A stretch of 64,000 nt of DNA from Bacillota bacterium (GCA_009711705.1 VENG01000037.1:36224-100223); one strand, 5' to 3'; positions 44,660-53,901 are shown, counted from the stretch's first letter. Program-made: numbers and translations. Notes: generated by a model from the sequence alone, not told the origin.

Positions 44660-45166
44660 TTATTCTTCAACGTCTGCAGTTGTATCTTCTTCAGTGTCAT
44701 TATCACTCTCTGTAATGTTTTCCTCACCGGTTTCCGTCTCTGGTTCCGGTTCCTCCACCGGAGGCTCACTGATGTATACTATCTGACCCATGCTGTATTC
44801 GCTGTTGTTAACTACCAGCCTGGGTTCCCCAGCGGCCATGGATACTTTTTCTATGGTCCCTTCCACCACTTCACCATTAGTATTCAAGGCGGTTACCTGG
44901 TGACCGATAAGGCTCACGGCCCGGTTAAATTCGTTGGATTGTAGCATCCTTTCCATATTGGCAGTAAGGTTTGACATTTGCTCCATAGTGCTCAGTTGTA
45001 CCATTTGATTAATAAAAGTTTCCGAATCTTGTGGTTCCATAGGGTTTTGGTATTTTAACTGGTTAACGAGAATTTGCATAAAGGCATTTTTGTCCAATTC
45101 CTGTGTTGGTTTTTGTGTTTGTTGATTACCTTGATAATAATCGTTTGACGTTGAGTTGACTTGCAA
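44660..45166 (-). CDS. flgD: Flagellar hook capping protein FlgD
   Basis: 168-aa scaffold for hook assembly. The N-terminal FlgD signature is clear: LDKNAFMQILVNQLKYQNPM and QMVQLSTMEQMSNL (about 24-73). The C-terminal half ends in a long Glu/Thr-rich acidic tail. The Ig-like and Tudor-like domains of longer FlgD proteins are reduced to a short beta region. 18 nt after fliK. Confidence 0.94.
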   Translation of the reverse strand: MQVNSTSNDYYQGNQQTQKPTQELDKNAFMQILVNQLKYQNPMEPQDSETFINQMVQLSTMEQMSNLTANMERMLQSNEFNRAVSLIGHQVTALNTNGEVVEGTIEKVSMAAGEPRLVVNNSEYSMGQIVYISEPPVEEPEPETETGEENITESDNDTEEDTTADVEE

Positions 45167-45183
45167 TTAAGTTGACCTCCCTG

Positions 45184-47217
45184 TCAGACCAGGTGATTTA
45201 GGCCTTTATTTTCAGACATCTTTGCTTCATTAAGCGGGTCATCCGTTACTAATTCTTCAGGTGACATAAGCGAGGGCTCATTATCCCGAGCTTGGCGCTG
45301 CTTTTGCTGAAACGGGCTTTGCTGACCCCATTTGTTGCTTTCATCGCCGGATGAGGTGGAGGCATCATTAAGGTTGATGTTTAATTGTAAAAGGTTTTCC
45401 TTAAGATGCACCATGGACTGGTCTAATAACTCTCTCGCGTGTGCATTGGCAGCGACAAAATGGGCCTGTAAGCTACCCTGATTATAAACCAGGCGAATGG
45501 TAACTTCCCCCAGGTGTTCGGGTTTCAGTTTCAGGTGCAGCGAGGTTGTTCCCTTATTGTTTGAAACTGCTTGCTGGATAAGTGGCGCAACCCGGGCAGC
45601 TAGCTGAACCTGTTGCGATATGCCGCTGTTGCTGAGATTTTGTTGGATTCCGGGTGTTGAATCACGCCCGGGCTGCAGTTGTATTTGTTGGATATTCTGG
45701 GTGTCTTTGTTCCCAATATTAATTTCCTTGATCTTAGTAGTTGTTGCTGCCGTCTGTTGATTTAAACTTTCTGATTTATTTGCTGTAAATGGACTATCGT
45801 TGTTTTTTGGAGCTGGCTGTTGATTGTTATTAGGATTATTTCTTATATAATCTGAAGTGTTGACGGGACTTTGATTAACGGTCTCTTTGCCGCCGCTACG
45901 AGTTGCTTTAATTATATCGTTACTGGCATTCTGTATATTTCCCGGTTCTTTTGGCAAAGTGCTCTCAGCAGATTTGCGCCTATTACCTCCGCGATTTGGT
46001 CGAAATATACTTGGCACCAGATGTTCCTGAGTTACTGAATTCATTACACTTGGTTTACCACCATCAGTCTTGGTTTCCGACGCAACAGGTACTACATTCG
46101 CTTTGCTTAAACCTTGATTATTGCCTTCTTGGTCTAGTCTGGACTGGTGCTTTACTACGTTAGTACCTAATGCTGTGTTGACAGTGTTATTTGCTGTCAA
46201 TTGGCCTGTATTTATTTTTGTGTCGTTTATAAAACGTAGTAAATTAGAGATATTTACTGACTTGCCCGGTGTTTCTTTACTGGGTATCTCAGTCTCAGCG
46301 GTTTTCGCAGATATTGAGTTAAGGTCAAATTGTACATTTAATGGTGTCGGTGGATTTTTGCTAGATTTACCCCAAGTTTTATTGTTTTGCGCCGAATAAT
46401 TATTTAAAGGGCTTTGCGTTAAATATTGAAGGACAAATTTATTTACTGCTTCCGGGGTATCGGATGGCTTGTTTGGTTGATTGGCAACTGTTTCTGAATT
46501 CAATTGTCCCAACAGGTTAAATAAGGCTGTTAAGGAATCGTCATTTAAAACCTTGCCAGTTGTTTCACTGCCGGTTTCTTTAGCCCCCTGTTTTTGTGAA
46601 CTAATTGAATCTAGATTGAATTGTGATTCTAAAAATTGGAGCAGATTAGTGCTTAATGGGCCCCAAGTTTCCATACTTTGTGTCGAATAATTATTTATAA
46701 GCTCATTAGCATCTTGAGTATCCCATCCCAAATTTTGCGTTAAATTGTCGAAAACTAACTCAGTTACTTCTTTGGGAGTCCCAGGCGATTGATTTTGCTG
46801 TTGATTGGCAATCGTTTCTGGATTCAATTGTCCCAACAGGTTAAATAAGGCAGTGAAGGTATAATCGGCCAATAACTTGCTAGATATTTCTTTACTGGGT
46901 ACTTCAGGCTCGGGGGTTTTTGACGCAACTGCAAAATATTGGGATAATAATTCATTTATTTCTTCCTGAGTCCCGGGTGACTTTATCTCCCCTGATGGTT
47001 CGATTAATGTCATCAGTGGTAAAGCCTCAAATTGTTTATGTAAGTAATTTGAGTTTAGCCTGTTTTGTTTTTGATTATCAGTAATTTCTTGATTCGATTG
47101 TCCCAGTAAGTTTAGAAGCGCGGCAAAACTATCACCTGCCGTTGTTTTGTTTGCCGCATCTTTATTGCCTGGTTGTTTTTTCAGGTGGTTTGCTTGGATT
47201 ACCGATTGAATCTCTAT
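45184..47217 (-). CDS. fliK: Flagellar hook-length control protein FliK
   Basis: Secreted ruler and export-switch protein. The C-terminal Flg_hook domain (about 540-630 of 677) has the typical SLHLKLKPEHLGEVTIRLVY segment. The N-terminal two thirds are Gln/Asn-rich with imperfect repeats of a FTALFNLLGQLN motif at 47071-47130, 46801-46863 and about 46480-46545. The first ATG (47013) has no ribosome site. The open frame continues upstream through the first repeat to a perfect AAGGAGGTGAT at 47223-47233, where only AUA (47217) or AUU (47211) can be the start. Start therefore uncertain. Confidence 0.85.
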   Translation of the reverse strand: MEIQSVIQANHLKKQPGNKDAANKTTAGDSFAALLNLLGQSNQEITDNQKQNRLNSNYLHKQFEALPLMTLIEPSGEIKSPGTQEEINELLSQYFAVASKTPEPEVPSKEISSKLLADYTFTALFNLLGQLNPETIANQQQNQSPGTPKEVTELVFDNLTQNLGWDTQDANELINNYSTQSMETWGPLSTNLLQFLESQFNLDSISSQKQGAKETGSETTGKVLNDDSLTALFNLLGQLNSETVANQPNKPSDTPEAVNKFVLQYLTQSPLNNYSAQNNKTWGKSSKNPPTPLNVQFDLNSISAKTAETEIPSKETPGKSVNISNLLRFINDTKINTGQLTANNTVNTALGTNVVKHQSRLDQEGNNQGLSKANVVPVASETKTDGGKPSVMNSVTQEHLVPSIFRPNRGGNRRKSAESTLPKEPGNIQNASNDIIKATRSGGKETVNQSPVNTSDYIRNNPNNNQQPAPKNNDSPFTANKSESLNQQTAATTTKIKEINIGNKDTQNIQQIQLQPGRDSTPGIQQNLSNSGISQQVQLAARVAPLIQQAVSNNKGTTSLHLKLKPEHLGEVTIRLVYNQGSLQAHFVAANAHARELLDQSMVHLKENLLQLNINLNDASTSSGDESNKWGQQSPFQQKQRQARDNEPSLMSPEELVTDDPLNEAKMSENKGLNHLV

Positions 47218-47681
47218 TCCAAATCACCTCCTTCAGAACCCTGAAAAGGATTAGATTGATGGCGCAAGGTTACCTGGGTTGCCAGTTCGTCAAATTGCTT
47301 TTGCTCTGCTTTATTTTGCCTTTCTACATGCGTGGCAAATTGATTTTCCTTTAATTTTTCTAGTATTAATTTTTGTTTGCGGGCCTCTAATGTTTTCTGG
47401 CGGCACTTTTTAAACTTTTGATAGGCAGTGTCAGCACTCTTCTCTTCCTGAATAACTTTGTTTTTTAACCATTGGCGATACATGGTGTTATGCAGCACAT
47501 CAAAACAATCGCCGCTAAGTTCGGTTTGTAATGAGGTTTCCAGATTCATTCTGGTTTTATTTAAACAACTTAGTTGACTCAGGTATTTCTGGTGTGCACT
47601 GGCCTGGGCCAATGCCGCTTGTTGCTCATTATTTTCCCGGTGTTGAAGGACAGGTTCCAGTTGAAACTTGAAATTCTTCAT
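47214..47681 (-). CDS. fliJ: Flagellar export chaperone FliJ
   Basis: 155-aa coiled-coil protein that couples the FliI ATPase ring to FlhA. It is almost entirely helical and charged, beginning FKFQLEPVLQHRENNEQQ, which is the usual FliJ opening. The ATG overlaps the fliI stop by 4 nt. Its last codons contain the ribosome site of fliK. Confidence 0.92.
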   Translation of the reverse strand: MKNFKFQLEPVLQHRENNEQQAALAQASAHQKYLSQLSCLNKTRMNLETSLQTELSGDCFDVLHNTMYRQWLKNKVIQEEKSADTAYQKFKKCRQKTLEARKQKLILEKLKENQFATHVERQNKAEQKQFDELATQVTLRHQSNPFQGSEGGDLE

Positions 47682-49018
47682 TTGCCGGTCCCTCCTGTGC
47701 CCAAGTTCATTAGTTGCTGTATGGTTGCGGGATAATCAGAGCTCTCGTTAAGATCCTGCTTTAGAAAACCTGTTATTTTGTCATGGTGCTTAATTGCCTT
47801 ATCTATCGTAGAATTGGAACCTGATACATAAGCCCCGATATTGATTAAGTCTTCCGATTCTCTGTAAGTTGATAAAAGTTCCCGTACTTTACCGGCTTGT
47901 AGGTAATGCTTTTCCGGCGTGATATCCGGCATAAGGCGGCTTACACTGTCCAGTACGTCTATGGCCGGGTATTGATATTTAGAAGCTGTCTTGCGAGAAA
48001 GAACGATGTGGCCGTCAAGTATTCCTCGCACGGCATCGGCTATGGGCTCATTCATGTCATCTCCGTCAACCAGTACCGTATAAAATGCGGTAATTGAGCC
48101 GTTAGAAGACGTGCCGGAACGTTCCAACAAGCGCGGCAGCAGCGCGAAAACGGAGGGTGTGTACCCCTTGGTTGCCGGTGGTTCTCCCACAGCCAGCCCT
48201 ACCTCCCGCTGGGCCATGGCAAATCGTGTTACCGAGTCCATGAGTAAAAGAACATTTTTCCCCTGGTCCCTGAAATACTCGGCAATAGCCGTGGCAACAA
48301 ATGCCCCTTTCAGGCGAACCAGTGCGGGTTGGTCAGACGTGACAGAAACAACCACAGATTTTGCTAAGCCTTCCTCACCGAGGTCATCATTTATAAAATC
48401 AAGAACTTCACGGCCCCTTTCTCCGATGAGACCGATAACGTTAACATCAGCCTCGCTGTACCGTGATATCATACCCAGCAAAGTACTTTTACCCACACCA
48501 CTACCGGCAAAAATCCCTACCCTTTGGCCTCTGCCGCAGGTGAGAAAGGCGTCAATGCAACGAACTCCAGTGGCCAGAACTTGATTTATGGGCTGCCTCT
48601 CCAGCGGGTTGGGAGGCGAATTATCCACCGGGAAAGGGTTGCCTAAATGAGTATCTTCTTGATGTTGGCCCGGGGAAATTATATTGCCCAGTCCATCCAA
48701 TATTTGCCCCAGAAGGTGTTCTCCAACTTTGATGGTAAGAGATCTACCTGTAGGCACCACTGAACAGTGTGGGTAAATGCCCTGTATGTTACCCAAAGGC
48801 ATCATGATGGTCTTGTTTTCCTTAAAACCCACTACTTCAGCTCGAACCGGCTTGGAATATTCAGGCACTGCTATTGTACATATCTCACCAATCCTGGCAT
48901 TAATCCCCTGCACCTCAATGGTAAGGCCAACAACACGGGTTACCTTGCCTACCGTTTTTATGACCCGGGTGTTTTGAATTTTTTCTTGCACTGGAGTAAG
49001 GTCGATGCCTTGTATCAC
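47678..49018 (-). CDS. fliI: Flagellum-specific ATPase FliI
   Basis: 446-aa F1-beta-like ATPase of flagellar export. P-loop GIFAGSGVGKSTL (168-180), a Walker B region LLLMDSVTRFAMAQREVGLA and the conserved GEPPATKGYTPSVFALLPRL segment. Overlaps fliH by 4 nt and fliJ by 4 nt, forming a coupled H-I-J export unit. Confidence 0.98.
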   Translation of the reverse strand: MIQGIDLTPVQEKIQNTRVIKTVGKVTRVVGLTIEVQGINARIGEICTIAVPEYSKPVRAEVVGFKENKTIMMPLGNIQGIYPHCSVVPTGRSLTIKVGEHLLGQILDGLGNIISPGQHQEDTHLGNPFPVDNSPPNPLERQPINQVLATGVRCIDAFLTCGRGQRVGIFAGSGVGKSTLLGMISRYSEADVNVIGLIGERGREVLDFINDDLGEEGLAKSVVVSVTSDQPALVRLKGAFVATAIAEYFRDQGKNVLLLMDSVTRFAMAQREVGLAVGEPPATKGYTPSVFALLPRLLERSGTSSNGSITAFYTVLVDGDDMNEPIADAVRGILDGHIVLSRKTASKYQYPAIDVLDSVSRLMPDITPEKHYLQAGKVRELLSTYRESEDLINIGAYVSGSNSTIDKAIKHHDKITGFLKQDLNESSDYPATIQQLMNLGTGGTGK

Positions 49019-49749
49019 TGCGTATCGCTCCCAACTCCCAGGCTATTTAATATGGCCTGCCATCTGGAATCTAACGTAGCCTCAATTCGCCCGTGTTCTG
49101 TTTCAACTATACAGCTACCTGGAGATATGGCTTTATCATGTACTAAAACCATGGAAGCGTTCACGGGTATTAATCTTTGCAATTCTTGTTCATAGTTTTC
49201 AAAAGCATTACTATCAGCGGGGTTAAAAAACAAATTTACCCTTTTGGTGTTTTGGGCCAACTGAATGGCTTCCCTGGCTATAGAGATCACCGTATCGCCA
49301 TCAAGTGACAATTGCTGTGCAATTATTCTCTCGGCAATATCCACGCTTAAGGCGATAATTTCTTTCTCCATAGAGCCAAGTGTTCTTGCCCTTTCCTGTT
49401 CTGCCTGGCTCAAGACCTCACGGGCCTCATCGCGTATTTTATCCGCCTCTGCCCTGGCCTGTTCCAATGCCTCTTGCCGGCCCTTTTCCAAACCTTGTTG
49501 GTAGCCTTCTTTTTCAGCCCTGTCAGCCATCTTTTCTGCGTTTTCCTGGGCTTCTTTTTGCGTCCGGGCCAAAAGTTGTTCAGCCTCTTTTTGTGCATCG
49601 GCAATAATTTTACGGCCGGTTTCGGAATAATCTATGCTCTCCTGAGATTCCTGGCTAAGGTTAAAATTATGGCGTATTTCCAGGGTTAAAGGCCTGTTCA
49701 AGTCCTCATCAGGAATATATTTACGAATTATTTTAGGTGAGTATAGCAT
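49015..49749 (-). CDS. fliH: Flagellar assembly protein FliH
   Basis: Regulator of FliI. I place the start at ATG 49749 (MLYSPKII), overlapping the end of fliG by 17 nt; a start six codons earlier is also open. 244 aa: long Glu/Ala/Gln-rich coiled coil (about 50-130) and a C-terminal FliH/HrpE domain with ADSNAFENYEQELQRL and a DSRWQAIL ending. Confidence 0.93.
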   Translation of the reverse strand: MLYSPKIIRKYIPDEDLNRPLTLEIRHNFNLSQESQESIDYSETGRKIIADAQKEAEQLLARTQKEAQENAEKMADRAEKEGYQQGLEKGRQEALEQARAEADKIRDEAREVLSQAEQERARTLGSMEKEIIALSVDIAERIIAQQLSLDGDTVISIAREAIQLAQNTKRVNLFFNPADSNAFENYEQELQRLIPVNASMVLVHDKAISPGSCIVETEHGRIEATLDSRWQAILNSLGVGSDTQ

Positions 49750-50743
49750 CCTCTCCACCCCGAGCAATTATGATTTCCCCGCTTTCGTCTAACTGGCGGA
49801 TGATTTGAACGATACGCTGCTGTGATTCTTCAACGTCCCTTAGCCTTACCGGGCCCATATACTTAATCTCGTCACTGAGCATATCTGAGGCGCGCTTGGA
49901 CATATTCCTGTAAATTGTTTCAGCTACCTCTTCATTAGATCCCTTAATGGCCTTGGCCAAATCTTTAGAATCCACCTCTCGAAGTACTCTTTGGATAGAG
50001 GCATCAGGCAACCTGACAATATCCTCGAAAACAAACAGCATATTGCGAACATTTTCTGCCAGGTCGGGGTCCATTACTTCCAGTTCTTCTAGAATGGTCC
50101 TTTCAGTGGAACGGTCTACCTTATTTAATATTTCCACAAGAGGTTTGATCCCCCCTGAGTGTTCTTCATGGGTGGAAACCATAGATAATTTCCGTTCCAA
50201 AACATCCTCCACATTCTTGAGCACTTCCGGTGAAACCCTATCTATGGTAGCAATACGTTTAGCAATGTCAGCCTGGGTTTCAGGAGCCAAAGATGAAAGC
50301 ACCATTGACGCCTGCTCCGGACCTAAATATGTCAGTATCAGTGCGATAGTCTGAGGATGTTCACCCTTAATGAAGTTAAGTAAATTTCTGGGGTCAGTAT
50401 TACGAATATTGCCAAAGGGCTTACTTTTAATAGTAGATGAAACCTTGTCCAGTATTGTTGTTGCCCTGTCCTTACCCACAGCCTTTTCTAACATTTCCTT
50501 TGCATAATCCGGTCCACCTGTAGCAAGGTAACTTCTGGCCTGGGCCAGCTGGGAAAACTCATCAATGACTACACTCTGCACATCACTTGGAATTCGGTTC
50601 ATAATGGAAATTTGTTGTGTAATTTTTTCCATGTCGTCATCATGAAAATGGTTCTTTAAAATATTTGCTGAAAGGTCAGAGCCCAATGCAATTAAGAGAA
50701 TTGCTGCTTTTTGCAGACCGGTTATGTTCGGTGAAGCGCACAT
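49733..50743 (-). CDS. fliG: Flagellar motor switch protein FliG
   Basis: 336-aa rotor protein that binds FliF and interacts with the stators. N-terminal LQKAAILLIALGSDLSANIL, a middle domain with the EHPQTIALIL motif (about 128-137), and a C-terminal torque helix region with DAMLFVFEDI-type and RDVEESQQRIV segments. 9 nt after fliF. Confidence 0.97.
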   Translation of the reverse strand: MCASPNITGLQKAAILLIALGSDLSANILKNHFHDDDMEKITQQISIMNRIPSDVQSVVIDEFSQLAQARSYLATGGPDYAKEMLEKAVGKDRATTILDKVSSTIKSKPFGNIRNTDPRNLLNFIKGEHPQTIALILTYLGPEQASMVLSSLAPETQADIAKRIATIDRVSPEVLKNVEDVLERKLSMVSTHEEHSGGIKPLVEILNKVDRSTERTILEELEVMDPDLAENVRNMLFVFEDIVRLPDASIQRVLREVDSKDLAKAIKGSNEEVAETIYRNMSKRASDMLSDEIKYMGPVRLRDVEESQQRIVQIIRQLDESGEIIIARGGEDAILT

Positions 50744-50751
50744 TGGTTAAT

Positions 50752-52299
50752 CTACTCCTTCAGCCACAATTTCAGGATCTCTGCTATGTCCTCAGGCTTT
50801 TCTTTGGCCAGATTTCTTATTTTATCCCTGGGATCGTTTTCCTTGGGGATAATGGGTTCCGGTTCAGGCTGGTAGTCAACACTTTGCGGTGGGGTTGCCG
50901 GTGCTTCAGACCGGCGGCGCCTTTTCCGCCGCCGCATAATAACAAAAACCAATAATAGTAAAATCAGTATGCCTGCCGTTATTCCACCCAGGAGCACAGG
51001 GCTCATTTCGGGCAAGGCCTGGCTTGGCGCGGCCGGCGTTTCTGCCTGGAAAGTTTCCTGGATACTCGTGTCAAAGGGCATACTGGAAACTGTAATCTGA
51101 TCCCCCCTGGTAGAATCGTAACCTACTGCAGAGGCAATTAAGTCTTGGATTTGATCTAGTTTCTGATTGTATGATTCTTGGTCGGTGATATCCCCCATAG
51201 CAGATTGGTCGATTACCAGGGCTACAGAAAGGCGCTGCACATCACCGGGACTTTTGATTACTGTTTGCTGATAAGTGTCAACTTGGTAATTGGTGATATC
51301 CTCATTACGGTTGTATGTGTCCTGGTTATTGTTATCCATGGCCGGAAAGGTGCCTAATTCAGCGTCCGTTCCTCCGGCACCTTGGGCAGCATTGGAGCCT
51401 GCACCTTCTTCCTCAACTTGCTGCCGGCTCACCACCTGTCCGGGTCCATAGGTAGTGCTGTTTGATTGTTTTTGGTCAAAGTTAAGGTCAGCTGTAACCA
51501 TAGCTACTGCAGATCCTGGTCCTAAAACACGATACAACATTTGCTGGATACGATTCTCCAGTTGCTTTTCAAAATCCCTTTTTAATTTTTGCTGGGTTGT
51601 CGACTCTAACGAGACCGTGCCCTGTTCTTGCGCGGATAAATTGTCGTTTAATATGTTGCCTTGCATGTCAATAATATGAATATCCTGAGGCTGTAAACTT
51701 TCTACAGCACCGGTAACGATATCCACTATGCCCTGTACCTGGTCCGGCTTCAGGGTTGATCCGGTTTTTAATTGAAGGGCAATAGACGCTGAGGGATTTC
51801 CCTGATCCTTGGAAAATAAAGTTTTCTCGGGAATTACGAGGTGAACCCTTGCTTGTTCCACCTCGCTCAGCTGCACTATGGTACGCCTTAATTCTTCTTG
51901 CAGGGCTCTTTGGTAACCCACTTGTTGTTCAAAGTCTGTAATTCCAAATTTCTGTTGATCGAATAGTTCAAAGCCCTTACCATTGCCTACCAGCACACCG
52001 GAACTGGCCAGCTCAATACGTGTTTGGTAGACTTGGTCTTGCGGAACTTCAATGGTTTTGCCGCCGTTTGTTAGCTGGTAAGGGATATTCATTGCATTTA
52101 ATTCTTCCACAATGGATCCTGCTTCAGCAGGATCTAACTGGCTAAACAGAGGAGCGTATGTGGGACGCAATAATATTTGTCCCAAAATGATAACAATAAT
52201 TATGACTAGTGTGCCGGCGGCAATTAATGCTATTTTCCGTTTGCTACCTTGTGCTTGCCACCACTCCCGCAACCTGGCAAGCAGGTCATTGGGACTCAT
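50752..52299 (-). CDS. fliF: Flagellar MS-ring protein FliF
   Basis: 515 aa. Two transmembrane helices (about 22-44 and 430-450) flank the ring-building motifs. RBM-like domains are seen in the first 230 residues with the YxxLFSQLDPAEAGSIVEEL motif, and the C-terminus carries the FliG-binding tail (LAKEKPEDIAEILKLWL). It begins the MS ring on which the rest of the basal body assembles. Confidence 0.97.
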   Translation of the reverse strand: MSPNDLLARLREWWQAQGSKRKIALIAAGTLVIIIVIILGQILLRPTYAPLFSQLDPAEAGSIVEELNAMNIPYQLTNGGKTIEVPQDQVYQTRIELASSGVLVGNGKGFELFDQQKFGITDFEQQVGYQRALQEELRRTIVQLSEVEQARVHLVIPEKTLFSKDQGNPSASIALQLKTGSTLKPDQVQGIVDIVTGAVESLQPQDIHIIDMQGNILNDNLSAQEQGTVSLESTTQQKLKRDFEKQLENRIQQMLYRVLGPGSAVAMVTADLNFDQKQSNSTTYGPGQVVSRQQVEEEGAGSNAAQGAGGTDAELGTFPAMDNNNQDTYNRNEDITNYQVDTYQQTVIKSPGDVQRLSVALVIDQSAMGDITDQESYNQKLDQIQDLIASAVGYDSTRGDQITVSSMPFDTSIQETFQAETPAAPSQALPEMSPVLLGGITAGILILLLLVFVIMRRRKRRRRSEAPATPPQSVDYQPEPEPIIPKENDPRDKIRNLAKEKPEDIAEILKLWLKE

Positions 52300-52329
52300 T
52301 TGACCACTCCTAGGCGCCTGGTGGGTAAG

Positions 52330-52623
52330 TTATACCTGCATGCGCATCATTTCCTTGTATGCTTCCAATAGCTTGTTTCTTATTTGAACAGTTAGCTGCA
52401 TATTAAACTTGGCTTCTTCCAGTCCAATTACCACGCTATGTAAATTATCGCCCTTACCGGTTAAAAACTGTGTTATTGCATCATCGGCTTTTACTTGAGA
52501 GGCGTTTAAATCCTTTAAGGATTGGTTAAGTAAGTGGCCAAAAGAATCTTTTTCATCCGCAGGGCCGGAGGTTTGTCCTTCCTTAATAGGGATGGGCTGC
52601 GGGAGAATAGCATCTATTTTCAA
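52330..52623 (-). CDS. fliE: Flagellar MS-ring/rod junction protein FliE
   Basis: 97-aa helical protein joining the MS ring and rod. Family landmarks are FGHLLNQSLKDLNASQ and the C-terminal FNMQLTVQIRNKLLEAYKE motif. Position flgC-fliE-fliF is the standard order. Confidence 0.95.
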   Translation of the reverse strand: MKIDAILPQPIPIKEGQTSGPADEKDSFGHLLNQSLKDLNASQVKADDAITQFLTGKGDNLHSVVIGLEEAKFNMQLTVQIRNKLLEAYKEMMRMQV

Positions 52624-52653
52624 ATTTTATTCTCCTTTCTGAAATAACTGAAT

Positions 52654-53088
52654 TTAGCCTCGTCCAAGTTGAAGAGCCGCTGTAGCTATGTCCTTTGCGG
52701 CCTTCAAGGTGGTGGCATTTGCTTCATACGCCCTGGTGGCAGCCATCATATTAGCCATCTCATTGGTTATGTTTATATTGGGGTAAGCTACATAGCCTGT
52801 TTCGTCGGCATGTGGGTGAGAAGGATTATAAACTAACCTGGGCTCGTTTTGATCCTCTACAATTTTAGTAATGGTTACCCCTTCCTGCTTACGGACCGTG
52901 CCGGGGGCATTATCTAAATTACGCTGCAAAACCTGGGCAAATATGGGAACTTGACGCTGATACGGCACTGTCTCAGGATCACCGGGGCGTCCCGAAGTAT
53001 TCATGTTCGCGATGTTGTTTGAAATAGTGTCCAGCCACAGGCGATTTGTCGTCATACCGGACCCGCTGATATTAAAAGACTCAAACAC
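52654..53088 (-). CDS. flgC: Flagellar basal-body rod protein FlgC
   Basis: 144 aa. N-terminal rod motif RLWLDTISNNIANMNT and the C-terminal VNIxTEMANMMAATRAYEAN-type motif, with the HPHADETGYVAYPN segment that marks FlgC. Starts 5 nt after flgB. Confidence 0.96.
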   Translation of the reverse strand: MFESFNISGSGMTTNRLWLDTISNNIANMNTSGRPGDPETVPYQRQVPIFAQVLQRNLDNAPGTVRKQEGVTITKIVEDQNEPRLVYNPSHPHADETGYVAYPNINITNEMANMMAATRAYEANATTLKAAKDIATAALQLGRG

Positions 53089-53093
53089 GTGTG

Positions 53094-53495
53094 CTACCTC
53101 CCCTCGATAACATAGTTTTTGATGGATCCACGCATATTGAGCAATTGCGCCGCTGTACGATACTCCATGGTGCTCTTGGATAGATTCACCATTTCTTCTT
53201 CAAGGTCAACGTTATTGCCGGCTCCTCGCATCAATGTATTGTCCATGGTAACTATTTCGGGCTTAATGTTTTTTATATCTTCCACTGATGGGATGTGCCT
53301 GGGATGTGTGGTTAATAGGTTCCGTTTCTGTGGAGAAAGGGCTTTTTCCAATTCATTAGCGAAGTTAACCTTTGATTTTTTGAAGTTAGGAGTATTGATA
53401 TTAGCTATATTATTCGATATCACTTTCTGGCGCATACTGGAAGCGTCAAGCTGCTTTATTAACGCCTGTTTAATCAGATCCTGGCCTGAAAACAA
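53094..53495 (-). CDS. flgB: Flagellar basal-body rod protein FlgB
   Basis: 133-aa proximal rod protein, first gene of the fla/che operon. The rod motif is KVISNNIANINTPNFKKS (about 24-41), and the C-terminal VDLEEEMVNLSKSTMEYR is typical. The start codon is TTG at 53495, 7 nt after a strong GGAGG. A c-di-GMP riboswitch and terminator lie 116-260 nt upstream. Confidence 0.96.
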   Translation of the reverse strand: MFSGQDLIKQALIKQLDASSMRQKVISNNIANINTPNFKKSKVNFANELEKALSPQKRNLLTTHPRHIPSVEDIKNIKPEIVTMDNTLMRGAGNNVDLEEEMVNLSKSTMEYRTAAQLLNMRGSIKNYVIEGR

Positions 53496-53610
53496 GTAAG
53501 CACCTCCTTAACACTATTGCGGTTTATCCAATCCAGTTACTATTTTCCTTTCTTTCAACAAAAAACTACAACTTCCTGCAAGTTATGGCAGAATAAAAAT
53601 AGTCAATTGA

Positions 53611-53651
53611 AAAAGAAATAAAAATCCCCCGGATAAAAAAACCAGAGGATT
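53611..53651 (-). terminator. Riboswitch-controlled terminator in the fla/che leader
   Basis: AATCCTCTGG and CCGGGGGATT pair (53623-53651, with G-U pairs), followed by a long T-rich run. The 5' arm at 53642-53650 can alternatively pair over 9 positions with the aptamer strand at 53712-53720, which provides an antiterminator. Confidence 0.82.
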
Positions 53652-53676
53652 CTGTGTTTTCTCATTACCCTGATAC

Positions 53677-53756
53677 GGGGCAACTGGCTGCCATAGGCTT
53701 CTAGCCCTTAGACCCTCTAGCTTTGCGTCATTACCTTTCGATAATTTTGCCTATAG
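53677..53756 (-). promoter_or_regulatory. Cyclic-di-GMP-I (GEMM) riboswitch
   Basis: The minus-strand RNA shows the GEMM landmarks in order: a P1 arm GGCAA; a P2 hairpin capped by GAAA (TTATC-GAAA-GGTAA); the near-invariant GACGCAAAGC; GGGTCTAAGG with the P3 hairpin GGC-TAGAA-GCC; TATGGCAGCC; and the P1 return strand TTGCC. It precedes a terminator and flgB. Pairing between the aptamer and the terminator's 5' arm predicts transcription when c-di-GMP is low and termination when it is high, as known for the flagellar riboswitch of Clostridioides difficile. Confidence 0.93.
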
Positions 53757-53807
53757 TTTTGTGATAATAATGGTATTATGGTTAAAATTTGTATCTTTAT
53801 GTTTCAT

Positions 53808-53836
53808 AACATATAATAAATTCATTAAAATGTCAA
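53808..53836 (-). promoter_or_regulatory. Sigma-A promoter of the fla/che operon
   Basis: TTGACA at 53831-53836 and TATGTT at 53808-53813 on the minus strand, 17-nt spacer, about 50 nt upstream of the riboswitch aptamer. The rest of the flanking DNA from 53496 to 53913 holds only the riboswitch, its terminator and the flaG terminator; no gene is seen. Confidence 0.75.
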
Positions 53837-53869
53837 TTGTTCTGGAAAAAAGGTGTCGACTTTATGTAA

Positions 53870-53901
53870 ACAATAAAAAAAACCCGCTTTTCGATGCGGG
53901 T
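53870..53901 (-). terminator. Intrinsic terminator of the fliD-flaG operon
   Basis: ACCCGC and GCGGGT (53896-53901 and 53882-53887) pair around an 8-nt loop and are followed by a run of T on the minus strand, just downstream of flaG. Confidence 0.85.
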
